A DNA stretch of 10,282 bases, taken from the NCBI GenBank assembly GCA_947479185.1, contig CANJYY010000062.1, forward strand, positions 1 to 10,282, in the 5' to 3' direction. The stretch is from Caulobacteraceae bacterium (GTDB lineage: Bacteria; Pseudomonadota; Alphaproteobacteria; Caulobacterales; Caulobacteraceae). The notes below the pieces were generated by a model that did not search any database, was not told the origin of the DNA, and saw nothing but the letters and a program-made list of their open reading frames with translations. The translations under genes and the position numbers were made by a program. Position 1 is the first letter of the stretch; the number at the start of each line of letters is the position of its first letter. Positions 1 through 5,787 of this stretch are shown one piece after another.

Positions 1-320
1 ATGGTCGGGGCGTTGGGGAACAGGGTGGCGTTGTGGTCCATGAAGTCCAGATCGTGGCCGATGATCACGGTCACCGGGGCCTGCAGGATCTTCGCCTGGT
101 TGGCGCCGCTGGCCAGGGCCGACAGCTTCGTCCTGCCTTCGGGGCTGGTGACGAACACGAACCGCGCCGGCGAGGAGTTGGCCGCCGTCGGGCCGAACTT
201 GGCCAGGTCATAGACCTGCATCAGCAGGGCCTCGGGCAGGGGCTCGGGGTTCCAGGCGTTGTATGTCCGCGCTTCGCGGAACAGCTGGTCAAGGTCGGTG
301 TCGGGAAGCGGGGCGGCCAT
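1..320 (-). CDS. RutE/HadB-like nitroreductase family protein, N-terminal part (partial)
   Basis: Reads leftward and runs off the window edge after 106 complete codons. The family are small FMN-dependent oxidoreductases of about 195 residues; E. coli RutE reduces malonic semialdehyde to 3-hydroxypropionate in pyrimidine breakdown. Seen here: an N-terminal ARTYNAW segment (residues 17-23), matching ARTHNGW of RutE; GPTAANSSPARFVFV (43-57), matching the GPTSANCSPAR block that helps bind FMN; and the strand APVTVIIGHD (81-90). The ATG at 320 is preceded on its strand by AAGGAG seven bases away, a strong ribosome binding site, so the start is well supported. No other rut gene is visible, so the substrate is open: malonic semialdehyde reductase is the nearest named function, but a general nitro- or quinone reductase is possible. 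The missing C-terminal half prevents checking the rest of the flavin site. Confidence 0.85.
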   Translation of the reverse strand, partial: MAAPLPDTDLDQLFREARTYNAWNPEPLPEALLMQVYDLAKFGPTAANSSPARFVFVTSPEGRTKLSALASGANQAKILQAPVTVIIGHDLDFMDHNATLFPNAPT

Positions 321-335
321 CGGAAATCTCCTTCA

Positions 336-352
336 GTATCCGTTACGGTTGC
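336..352. promoter_or_regulatory. Imperfect palindrome upstream of the nitroreductase gene, possible operator
   Basis: A 17-base imperfect palindrome centred on 344, with core CCGT-T-ACGG (340-348) and 6 of 8 half-site positions matching, lies 16 bases upstream of the nitroreductase start. It abuts a minus-strand TATATT (352-358) that could be a -10 box; no clear -35 is visible. Nitroreductase genes are often controlled by HxlR- or MarR-type repressors at short palindromes near the promoter. No regulator gene is in the window, so this is a weak inference. Confidence 0.25.
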
Positions 353-419
353 AATATAGGGAGCGGCTGCGCGGCGCCAAGGGGGCGTGGGGCGTGATCA
401 TTCATTTGTCAGGAAAGTC

Positions 420-441
420 CAACGCGGACAGGTGCGCGTTG
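420..441. repeat. Hairpin, 7-bp perfect stem (CAACGCG/CGCGTTG)
   Basis: CAACGCG at 420-426 and CGCGTTG at 435-441 form a perfect 7-bp stem with an 8-base loop, in the 207-base gap between the Nfu gene and the nitroreductase gene. An overlapping alternative, GTCC-N5-GGAC, shares the same bases. There is no T-run, so it is not a typical intrinsic terminator. I see no coding sequence in the gap. Confidence 0.35.
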
Positions 442-473
442 ATCCACGGCAGGGGGTATAGAACCCGCCCCGC

Positions 474-494
474 TTCCCCGGCCTTCGCCGGGAA
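474..494. repeat. REP-like GC hairpin downstream of nfuA, possible terminator
   Basis: TTCCCCGGC and GCCGGGAA form an almost complete stem (one extra C on the left) around a three- or four-base loop. The CCGGCCTTCGCCGGG form is a common dispersed intergenic hairpin in alphaproteobacteria (from memory). It begins 34 bases past the nfuA stop codon in the direction of transcription, so it may act as a terminator or mRNA 3'-end stabiliser. No U-tract follows. Confidence 0.4.
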
Positions 495-527
495 CACGGA
501 CTCTGGATGTGAGCGCCCGTATCCGCC

Positions 528-1094
528 CTACAGCGTCTGCTCGACCCGGGTCACTTCGGGGACGTAGTGCTTGAGCATGTTCTCCACTCCGGCCTTGAGG
601 GTCGCGGAGGAGGACGGGCAGCCTGAGCAGGCGCCGCGCATGTGCAGATAGACCACGCCGGTCTCGGCCTCGAAGCGCGAGAAGACGATGTCGCCGCCGT
701 CCTGGGCCACGGCCGGGCGGATGCGGCTGTCGAGCAGGTCCTTGATCTCGGCGACGATCTGGGCGGTCTCGCCCTCATAGACCGTCGCGTCATGGCCGGT
801 CCCGTCGTCATCGTTGAGGATCGGCGCGCCGCTGGTGAAGTGGTCCATGATCGCGGCCAGCACCGGGGCCTTGAGATGGGCCCAGTCGCTGTCGGCTGTC
901 TTGGTCACGGTGACGAAGTCGCCGCCGAAGAAGACGCGGGTCACCTCGCCCAGATCGAACAGGGCTTTCGCCAGCGGCGAGGACGCCGCTTCGCCGGCGT
1001 CACGGAACTCGCGTGCGCCGTCGCCGAGCACCTCCCGGCCGGGGAGGAACTTGAGCACTTCGGGGTTCGGCGTGGATTCGGTCTGGATGAACAT
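528..1094 (-). CDS. nfuA: NifU family Fe-S cluster carrier protein (Nfu type)
   Basis: Complete 188-residue protein of the alphaproteobacterial and mitochondrial Nfu type, which accepts an assembled Fe-S cluster and passes it to apoproteins in the cytoplasm. The Nfu N-terminal domain covers about residues 1-88 and opens with the typical MFIQTESTPNPEVLKFLPG. The NifU C-terminal domain covers about 112-180 and carries the cluster-binding pair C156-S-G-C159 in GACSGCPSSSATLK. Both domains and both cysteines are intact and the length is normal. The ATG at 1094 has GGGAGGGG just upstream. Related genomes often place this gene directly after trpS and a usp gene; here it is separated from usp by three plus-strand genes and probably needs its own promoter in 1095-1239. 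The symbol nfuA is used by homology; this N-terminal domain is the eukaryote-like Nfu_N type, not the A-type domain of E. coli NfuA. Confidence 0.95.
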   Translation of the reverse strand: MFIQTESTPNPEVLKFLPGREVLGDGAREFRDAGEAASSPLAKALFDLGEVTRVFFGGDFVTVTKTADSDWAHLKAPVLAAIMDHFTSGAPILNDDDGTGHDATVYEGETAQIVAEIKDLLDSRIRPAVAQDGGDIVFSRFEAETGVVYLHMRGACSGCPSSSATLKAGVENMLKHYVPEVTRVEQTL

Positions 1095-1239
1095 GACCCC
1101 TCCCAGATGGCGCCGGAGGGGGCTGGGGGCAAGGGCGATGACAATCTATACGAAGCAGGGGCTCGCGTAAGGGTGGTTTAATATCTTGGTTCTAGAGGTT
1201 GTCCTGCAAGTCAATAGTGCTCAGAAGGGGCAACTCAGG

Positions 1240-1545
1240 ATGAAATATCCCACTTTTGTCGCCGCCAGCCTCCTGGCCGCGGTTTCTCTCGCCGGTCCGG
1301 CTTCGGCCGCCAGCCTTCAGGCCCAGATGACGACCTGCCTGACCAAACACGCCAACACCAATCAGGCCGCCACCGTCACGCTGGAATGCACCGCCGACGC
1401 CGGCAAGCTGACCGGCTGCAAGGTCGTCCAGAGCCAGGTCCCGTCGCCGGGCTTCGAAAAGGCCGCCATCTGCGTCGCTGAAGTGCTGCCGATGGCCGGC
1501 AAGACCGGCCCGGTTCGCGTTCCCGTCCGCTTCCCGGGCGCCTGA
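1240..1545 (+). CDS. Small secreted protein resembling a stand-alone TonB C-terminal domain
   Basis: A 101-residue protein starting at the ATG at 1240, with AAGGGG about ten bases upstream. An in-frame upstream start at 1186 would put 18 unlikely residues before the signal peptide. Residues 1-23 look like a Sec signal peptide (Lys2, hydrophobic core, cleavage after ASA), giving an exported protein of about 78 residues. The mature part matches the TonB C-terminal pattern of caulobacterial 'energy transducer TonB' proteins: TVTLECTADAGKLTGC (45-60), a G-F-E-K-A-A helix start (71-76), a small loop, then PVRVPVRF (91-98). Cysteines at 33, 50, 60 and 78 could form two disulfides in the periplasm. 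It lacks the membrane anchor and proline-rich spacer needed to transduce energy in the usual way, so its role is unknown. The fold assignment is by eye and moderately sure. Confidence 0.72.
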   Translation: MKYPTFVAASLLAAVSLAGPASAASLQAQMTTCLTKHANTNQAATVTLECTADAGKLTGCKVVQSQVPSPGFEKAAICVAEVLPMAGKTGPVRVPVRFPGA

Positions 1546-1559
1546 CCTGACAGCTATTC

Positions 1560-1583
1560 GGGGCGCCTCTGCCGAGGCGCCCC
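1560..1583. terminator. Stem-loop after the TonB-C-like gene, 10-bp perfect stem
   Basis: GGGGCGCCTC (1560-1569), loop TGCC, GAGGCGCCCC (1574-1583) form a perfect 10-bp GC-rich stem starting 14 bases after the stop codon. No T-run follows, so efficient intrinsic termination is uncertain. Its position between two co-directional genes suggests that the TonB-C-like gene and the MCP gene are separate transcripts. Confidence 0.65.
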
Positions 1584-1640
1584 AACAGCGTTGCCGGGCA
1601 TTAACCTCAAGAAAACCCTGCACATGGCACGCTCTGGAAC

Positions 1641-1672
1641 CAGTCTCCTCAGACTGACTGCCAGCCTATAAA
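1641..1672 (+). promoter_or_regulatory. Candidate MCP promoter region: small hairpin followed by TATAAA
   Basis: CAGTCT (1641-1646), CCTC, AGACTG (1651-1656) form a 6-bp inverted repeat, and a TATAAA box (1667-1672) follows 16 bases before the MCP start. No convincing -35 hexamer, sigma-54 or sigma-28 element lines up with it. The inverted repeat could be an operator. This is a weak call resting only on position and one box. Confidence 0.25.
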
Positions 1673-1687
1673 GCCTGCCCGGGGAAA

Positions 1688-3520
1688 ATGATGCGATTTC
1701 CGAGACTTGACGACGCCCCGTTGGCCGTGAAGTTCGGCCTCGCGCCGTTTCTCGCCCTGATCGCCCTGGCGCTCGTGGCCGGCGGCTCGTGGTGGATGAA
1801 CCAGAGCCAGCGCACCGTTCTCACCCATGTCGTCCATAGCGACGTGCCCGAGAGCCTTCGTCTCGCCTCCATTTCCCAGCGCATCACCGCCGCGCACGGC
1901 GAACTCTATCGCCTGACGACGGACAAGCTGGCCAATATCGAACCCGAAAAGACCGCGGACGCGTCGACCAAGCTATCCGCCGAGATCAAGGCCATCCGCA
2001 AGGATGTCGAGGCCGCCGCTGCGGCCGCCGACCCGGCCAACAAGAAACAACTCGAGACCCTCGCCAAGGAACTGGCCGGCTATCAGGACGCCGTCGACCT
2101 CGTCACCGGCATGCTCGAGGCCGACGCGACCACCGCGGCCCAGTTCACCGTGCCGTTCGAGGAAGCCTACGTTCACATGAACGCAACCCTGGCGACGGCC
2201 GTGGAGAGCACGCGGACCTCGTCGCTCACCCGCGCCGAGGCCTCCGTGAAACAGGCCGAGGTGATCGGCGCCGTGGCCACCGTGCTGGTGGTCCTGGCCC
2301 TGCTGGGCGTCGCCGCCATCGCCGCCCTGCTGGTCGTGGCCATCCGCAAGGGCGTCATCCGCATCGCCGACGCCACCGAGAAGCTGGCCGCCGGCGACAA
2401 CACCGTTGACCTGAACAGGCTGAAGCGCGCCGACGAACTGGGCGCCATCGTCAAGTCGCTGGTCGTCTTCCGCGACAACCAGTTGCGCCTGGCCGAACTG
2501 CATGACCGCGAGCAGGCCGCCAGCGCCGAGCGGGCCACCGCCCGCGCCAGCCAGGAAGAATCCCGCGCCGCCTCCGCCAGGGAACAGGCGGATGTCGTGA
2601 ACGGTCTGGCCGAAGGCCTCAAGCGCCTGACCGCCGGCGACCTGACCTGCCGCCTCGACCGTCCGTTCGCCTCGGCCTACGAGACCCTGCGCGCCGACTT
2701 CAACGCCACCGTCACCCAGCTGGCCGAAACCATGCGGGTCATCTCGCACCGCGCCGTCGGCATCGAGACGGCCTCCGGCGAGATCAGCGCCGCCTCCGAC
2801 GACCTGTCGCGCCGCACGGAGAACCAGGCGGCCAGCCTGCAGCAAACCGCCACCACCCTGAACGAGATCACCACGGCCGTGTCGCGCACCGCCGAGGGCG
2901 CCGGCGAAGCCGACAAGATGGTCAACGAGACCGGTGTCGAGGCCCGCCAGTCCGGCGATGTCGTCCGTCGCGCCGTCTCGGCCATGACCGAAATCGAAGC
3001 CTCGTCCGCGCAGATCGGTCAGATCACCGGCGTCATCGACGAGATTGCCTTCCAGACCAACCTGCTGGCCCTGAACGCCGGCGTGGAAGCGGCCCGGGCC
3101 GGCGACGCCGGCAAGGGCTTCGCGGTCGTCGCCCAGGAAGTGCGGGCCCTGGCCCAGCGCTCCGCCGAGGCGGCCAAGGAAATCAAGCAGCTGATCGCCT
3201 CGTCCGGCAACCAGATCAACACCGGCGCCACCCTGGTCGGTCAGGCCGGTTCGGCGCTGGAGCGGATCGTCGAGCGCGTCGATGGCGTCACCCGCCTGAT
3301 CACCGACATCAGCAACACCGTCCGCGAACAGGCGAACGGGCTGCAGGAGGTCAATATCGCGGTCAATCGCATGGACCAGATCACCCAGCAGAACGCCGCC
3401 ATGGTCGAGCAGTCGACCGCCGCCTCGCACTCGATGCGCCAGGAGGCCGAACAGCTGGGCCTGATGATCCGCCGCTTCCGCGTCGACGATCAGGCGAAGG
3501 ACTACGCCAGGGTCGCCTAG
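1688..3520 (+). CDS. Methyl-accepting chemotaxis protein with two HAMP-like segments
   Basis: A 610-residue inner-membrane chemoreceptor that would signal to CheA and CheW. Transmembrane helix 1 spans about 16-37. A mostly helical periplasmic sensor region spans about 38-190, of four-helix-bundle style and with no recognisable ligand motif. Transmembrane helix 2 spans about 192-218 and HAMP 1 about 219-272. A second HAMP-like segment at about 303-355 includes GLKRLTAGDLTCRLD. The coiled-coil signalling domain runs from about 356 to 600, and its hairpin tip IDEIAFQTNLLALNAGVEAARAG starts at residue 450. The tip continues GDAGKGFAVVAQEVRALAQRS, close to the consensus, with Asp where Glu is usual. 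There is no NWETF-like CheR/CheB-tethering pentapeptide at the C terminus. Two in-frame ATGs (1688, 1691) follow GGGGAAA; either could start. No che gene is adjacent, so this is an orphan receptor served by a remote array. The ligand is unknown. Confidence 0.95.
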   Translation: MMRFPRLDDAPLAVKFGLAPFLALIALALVAGGSWWMNQSQRTVLTHVVHSDVPESLRLASISQRITAAHGELYRLTTDKLANIEPEKTADASTKLSAEIKAIRKDVEAAAAAADPANKKQLETLAKELAGYQDAVDLVTGMLEADATTAAQFTVPFEEAYVHMNATLATAVESTRTSSLTRAEASVKQAEVIGAVATVLVVLALLGVAAIAALLVVAIRKGVIRIADATEKLAAGDNTVDLNRLKRADELGAIVKSLVVFRDNQLRLAELHDREQAASAERATARASQEESRAASAREQADVVNGLAEGLKRLTAGDLTCRLDRPFASAYETLRADFNATVTQLAETMRVISHRAVGIETASGEISAASDDLSRRTENQAASLQQTATTLNEITTAVSRTAEGAGEADKMVNETGVEARQSGDVVRRAVSAMTEIEASSAQIGQITGVIDEIAFQTNLLALNAGVEAARAGDAGKGFAVVAQEVRALAQRSAEAAKEIKQLIASSGNQINTGATLVGQAGSALERIVERVDGVTRLITDISNTVREQANGLQEVNIAVNRMDQITQQNAAMVEQSTAASHSMRQEAEQLGLMIRRFRVDDQAKDYARVA

Positions 3521-3547
3521 GCTTCCGGGTTGTCCGAAAGACCTTTC

Positions 3548-3578
3548 AAAACCCCGGAGGACCCCCTCCGGGGATTTT
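3548..3578 (+). terminator. Rho-independent terminator after the MCP gene
   Basis: CCCCGGAGG (3552-3560), loop ACCC, CCTCCGGGG (3565-3573) form a perfect 9-bp stem, preceded by AAAA and followed by ATTTTCGCGTTTT. The A and T flanks extend the stem across one bulged base. It begins 31 bases after the stop codon. This is the clearest intrinsic terminator in the window; it separates the MCP gene from the downstream P450 gene. Confidence 0.85.
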
Positions 3579-3652
3579 CGCGTTTTACGAAGGTGACAGG
3601 GGCGTCATTTTCTGGCGTGATGTGAACAACGACAAGATCAAGGGAGGCCCCG

Positions 3653-4948
3653 ATGGCCGACGGAAATTTCGATATCGGCAAGGCGCTGCGGGACAAGGAA
3701 GAGCTTATGAAGGCCGCGCGCGAGCGGGCCTACTCGCTGCCGCTGGACCAGATCAATGTGGTCGAGACCGAGCTTTGGCAGAATGACACCCACTGGCCCT
3801 ATTTCGAACGCCTGCGGAAAGAGGACCCGGTCCACTACTGCACGACCGATGAGGAAACCGGGCCGTTCTGGTCGGTGACCCGCTTCAACGACATCATGGA
3901 AATCGACACCACCCACCAGGTGTTCAGTTCCGACGCGCACCTGGGCGGCATCACCCTGCGCGACATGGACGATGACTTCATCCTGCCGATGTTCATCGCC
4001 ATGGATCAGCCCAAGCACGACGTGCAGCGCAAGACCGTCAGCCCCGTCGTCAGCCCGCAAAGCCTGATGCAGCTGGAGCCGATCATCCGCGAACGCGCCG
4101 CCGGCCTGCTGGACAGCCTGCCGATCGGCGAGACCTTCGACTGGGTCGACCGGATTTCCATCGAACTGACCACCCAGATGCTGGCGACCCTGTTCGACTT
4201 CCCGTTCGAGGACCGCCGCAAACTGACCCGCTGGTCGGACGTGGCCACCGCGGCGCCCGGCATGGGCGTCATCGAGACCGAGGAGCAGCGCCGCGAGGAG
4301 CTGTTCGAATGCCTCGCCTACTTCACCAACCTGTGGAACGAGCGGGTCAACGCGCCCCAGGCCAACAATCTGATCTCCCTGCTGGCCCACGGGGAATCGA
4401 CCCGCAATATGGAGCCGATGGAGTATCTCGGGAACCTGATCCTGCTGATCGTCGGCGGCAATGACACCACCCGCAACTCGATCACCGGCAGCATTCTCGC
4501 CCTGAACCAGAATCCTGACCAGTACGCCAAGCTGCGCGCCGACCCCTCGCTGATCCCGTCGATGGTGTCGGAGACGATCCGCTGGCAGACGCCGCTGGCC
4601 CACATGCGCCGCACGGCGCTGGCCGACTACGAGATCGGCGGCAAGACGATCAAGAAGGGCGACAAGGTCGCCATGTGGTACGTCTCGGGCAACCGTGACG
4701 AGACGGCGATCGAGAACCCCGACGCCTACATCATCGACCGCGAGCGGCCCCGCCACCACATGTCGTTCGGCTTCGGCATCCACCGTTGCGTTGGCAACCG
4801 CCTGGCCGAGATGCAGCTGCGCGTGGTCTGGGAAGAGATCCTCAAGCGCTTCCCGACCATCGAGGTCGTGGGTGAACCCGAGCGGGTGCCGTCGGCGTTC
4901 GTGAAGGGCTACCTGACCCTGCCGGTGCGGATCCCGACGAAGCTGTAA
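3653..4948 (+). CDS. Cytochrome P450, CYP153 family (alkane / fatty-acid terminal hydroxylase type)
   Basis: Complete 431-residue soluble P450. CYP153 enzymes hydroxylate the terminal carbon of medium-chain alkanes, and some act on fatty acids, using O2 and electrons from a ferredoxin and its reductase. Seen: I-helix oxygen-activation motif GGNDTT (268-273) inside LLIVGGNDTTRNS; the ExxR pair E307/R310; the CYP153-typical run RWQTPLAHMRRTAL (310-323); and the heme loop FGFGIHRCVGNRLAE (372-386) with thiolate ligand C379. MWYVSGNRD (341-349) and the closing GYLTLPVRI also match the family as I recall it. The ATG at 3653 follows GGGAGG at good spacing. CYP153 genes often travel with ferredoxin and ferredoxin reductase genes; neither is nearby, so the redox partners must be encoded elsewhere. 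The gene lies between a strong terminator and a palindromic repeat, so it is probably monocistronic. Family assignment is confident; the substrate is inferred. Confidence 0.93.
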   Translation: MADGNFDIGKALRDKEELMKAARERAYSLPLDQINVVETELWQNDTHWPYFERLRKEDPVHYCTTDEETGPFWSVTRFNDIMEIDTTHQVFSSDAHLGGITLRDMDDDFILPMFIAMDQPKHDVQRKTVSPVVSPQSLMQLEPIIRERAAGLLDSLPIGETFDWVDRISIELTTQMLATLFDFPFEDRRKLTRWSDVATAAPGMGVIETEEQRREELFECLAYFTNLWNERVNAPQANNLISLLAHGESTRNMEPMEYLGNLILLIVGGNDTTRNSITGSILALNQNPDQYAKLRADPSLIPSMVSETIRWQTPLAHMRRTALADYEIGGKTIKKGDKVAMWYVSGNRDETAIENPDAYIIDRERPRHHMSFGFGIHRCVGNRLAEMQLRVVWEEILKRFPTIEVVGEPERVPSAFVKGYLTLPVRIPTKL

Positions 4949-4960
4949 AGCGCGGTTCCT

Positions 4961-5123
4961 TCCTCCCCGGAGCGTAGCGAGGGGGAGGGGGACCGCCGCG
5001 AGGCGGTGGAGGGGGCTGCGCGGACGCGAGCGGTCCCATCCTGAATTCCGGTCTTTCCGGCGTATCCAGCGCCGCCCCCTCCACCCTGCGCCGCATGGTC
5101 CCCCTCTCCACGATGTGGGGAGG
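4961..5123. repeat. Dispersed palindromic intergenic repeat, copy A (about 163 bp)
   Basis: Fills the gap between the convergent P450 and usp genes. Nested inverted repeats: GAGGGGGACC (4985-4994) pairs with GGTCCCCCTC (5097-5106), and GGTGGAGGGGGC (5005-5016) pairs perfectly over 12 bp with 5074-5085. Smaller hairpins sit at 4963-4987, 4992-5007 (ACCGCC-GCGA-GGCGGT), 5083-5099 (one mismatch) and 5108-5118 (CCAC-GAT-GTGG). The centre holds ATCCTGAATTC (5038-5048). A related copy lies at 8691-8846. The element encodes no protein and resembles a MITE- or REP-like element. It may also end transcription from both sides, since it starts 12 bases after the P450 stop and ends 12 bases before the usp stop. 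Ends are set by eye. Confidence 0.8.
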
Positions 5124-5135
5124 ATCGGCTGAGGG

Positions 5136-5609
5136 CTAAGCCAGGTCCGCGATTTCGTCGTCGGTCAGGTCGCCCGGCACCACGGTGACCGGCAGCTTCC
5201 GGCTGCCCCAGTTCACGCCGTCCCGGGCGATCGAGGCGACCAGTGGGCCCGGGCCCTTGCCGCTCGTCGAGGCGGCGAGGACGAGGATCTTGATATCGGG
5301 ATCATCAGCGACTGCCGCGCGGATCGCCGCCCGGGTGCTTTCGGCATGCTTGATCAGGAACTCGGGCGCCTTGCCCGTGACCGCGACCACCGTTTCGGCC
5401 AGCTTCTGCAGCACCGACTCGGCCTCGACCCGCTCCTGCCGCTCCATCTCCTCGCGCACGCCCGACCAGTGCTCAAACACCGCCGGCTCGATGACCCGCA
5501 GCAGGCAGACGTGGCCGCCGGTCGACAGCGCCCGTTTGCAGGCATAGCGCAGCGCCGCCCCGGACTCGGGACTGTCGTCGGCGATGACGAGGAACTTGCG
5601 CTGGCTCAT
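5136..5609 (-). CDS. Universal stress protein (UspA-like), single domain
   Basis: A 157-residue cytoplasmic protein with a single Usp domain. Residues 4-12 (RKFLVIADD) form the typical first strand ending in the acidic pair of Usp proteins. ALRYACKRAL (19-28) is the first helix, HVCLLRVIEP (33-42) the second strand, and KILVLAAS (107-114) with LPVTVVPG (139-146) the last strands. The ATP-binding signature G-x2-G-x9-G-(S/T) is not cleanly present: the region reads GKGPGPLVASIARDG, so this may be a form that does not bind ATP. Family members modulate stress responses; the specific role is unknown. No Shine-Dalgarno sequence precedes the ATG at 5609 (upstream reads CCACCGTTGACCAC), but the start fits the family N terminus. 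It is co-directional with trpS upstream across a 178-base gap. I recall this neighbour pair as common in alphaproteobacteria. Confidence 0.88.
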   Translation of the reverse strand: MSQRKFLVIADDSPESGAALRYACKRALSTGGHVCLLRVIEPAVFEHWSGVREEMERQERVEAESVLQKLAETVVAVTGKAPEFLIKHAESTRAAIRAAVADDPDIKILVLAASTSGKGPGPLVASIARDGVNWGSRKLPVTVVPGDLTDDEIADLA

Positions 5610-5735
5610 GTGGTCAACGGTGGCTCAGGCGCGGGAGTTGGGCAAGGGGCCCGGAGACACTGTGGGTGGTTCGGGACGCTCGGCTGAGGCCTCGCTGCTC
5701 ACCATGACGAACAAGGGTGCGGGCCACCCCTGCCC

Positions 5736-5780
5736 GTCATCCTGAGGAGCGATCCCTCAGGATCGCGTCTCGCAGGACGC
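5736..5780. repeat. Dispersed alphaproteobacterial intergenic hairpin at the 3' end of trpS
   Basis: ATCCTGAGG (5739-5747) pairs perfectly with CCTCAGGAT (5755-5763) around AGCGATC. A longer imperfect palindrome pairs GTCATCCTGAGGAGCGA with TCGCGTCTCGCAGGACGC. The CCTGAGGAG...CGTCTCG...AGGA arrangement is a common intergenic repeat in Caulobacterales and Rhizobiales (from memory). It starts eight bases beyond the trpS stop in its transcription direction, where it may act as a terminator or 3'-end stabiliser between trpS and usp. Confidence 0.6.
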
Positions 5781-5787
5781 ATTGCGC

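Noticed and set aside
1145..1150. Minus-strand TATAGA as the nfuA -10 box
   Set aside because: No -35 hexamer at suitable spacing; position is plausible but the evidence is a single box.
642..1181. Plus-strand open frame opposite nfuA
   Set aside because: The minus-strand Nfu protein is complete with both domains and a good ribosome binding site; this frame is its shadow.
1625..1639. TGGCAC element as a sigma-54 promoter before the MCP gene
   Set aside because: TGGCAC is followed after five bases by GGAA instead of TTGC; the -12 element is missing.
1973..3430. Minus-strand open frame of 485 codons opposite the MCP gene
   Set aside because: Gly/Asp/Leu-rich translation of the antisense frame of a clear MCP gene; no start signal and no recognisable domain.
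3594..3607. TGAC-N6-GTCA inverted repeat upstream of the P450 gene as an operator
   Set aside because: Only 4-bp half-sites, no promoter elements lined up with it and no regulator gene nearby; likely chance.
3638..4783. Minus-strand open frame of 381 codons opposite the P450 gene
   Set aside because: Overlaps the P450 reading frame almost completely and shows no protein family features; codon-bias artefact.
4842..5111. Minus-strand open frame (89 codons) across repeat copy A
   Set aside because: Pro/Arg/Gly-rich product made mostly from the palindromic repeat and the antisense end of the P450 gene; not a protein gene.
5625..5705. 26-codon minus-strand ORF upstream of usp
   Set aside because: No ribosome binding site and no overlap with the usp start; unlike the murJ leader, nothing but an open frame supports it.
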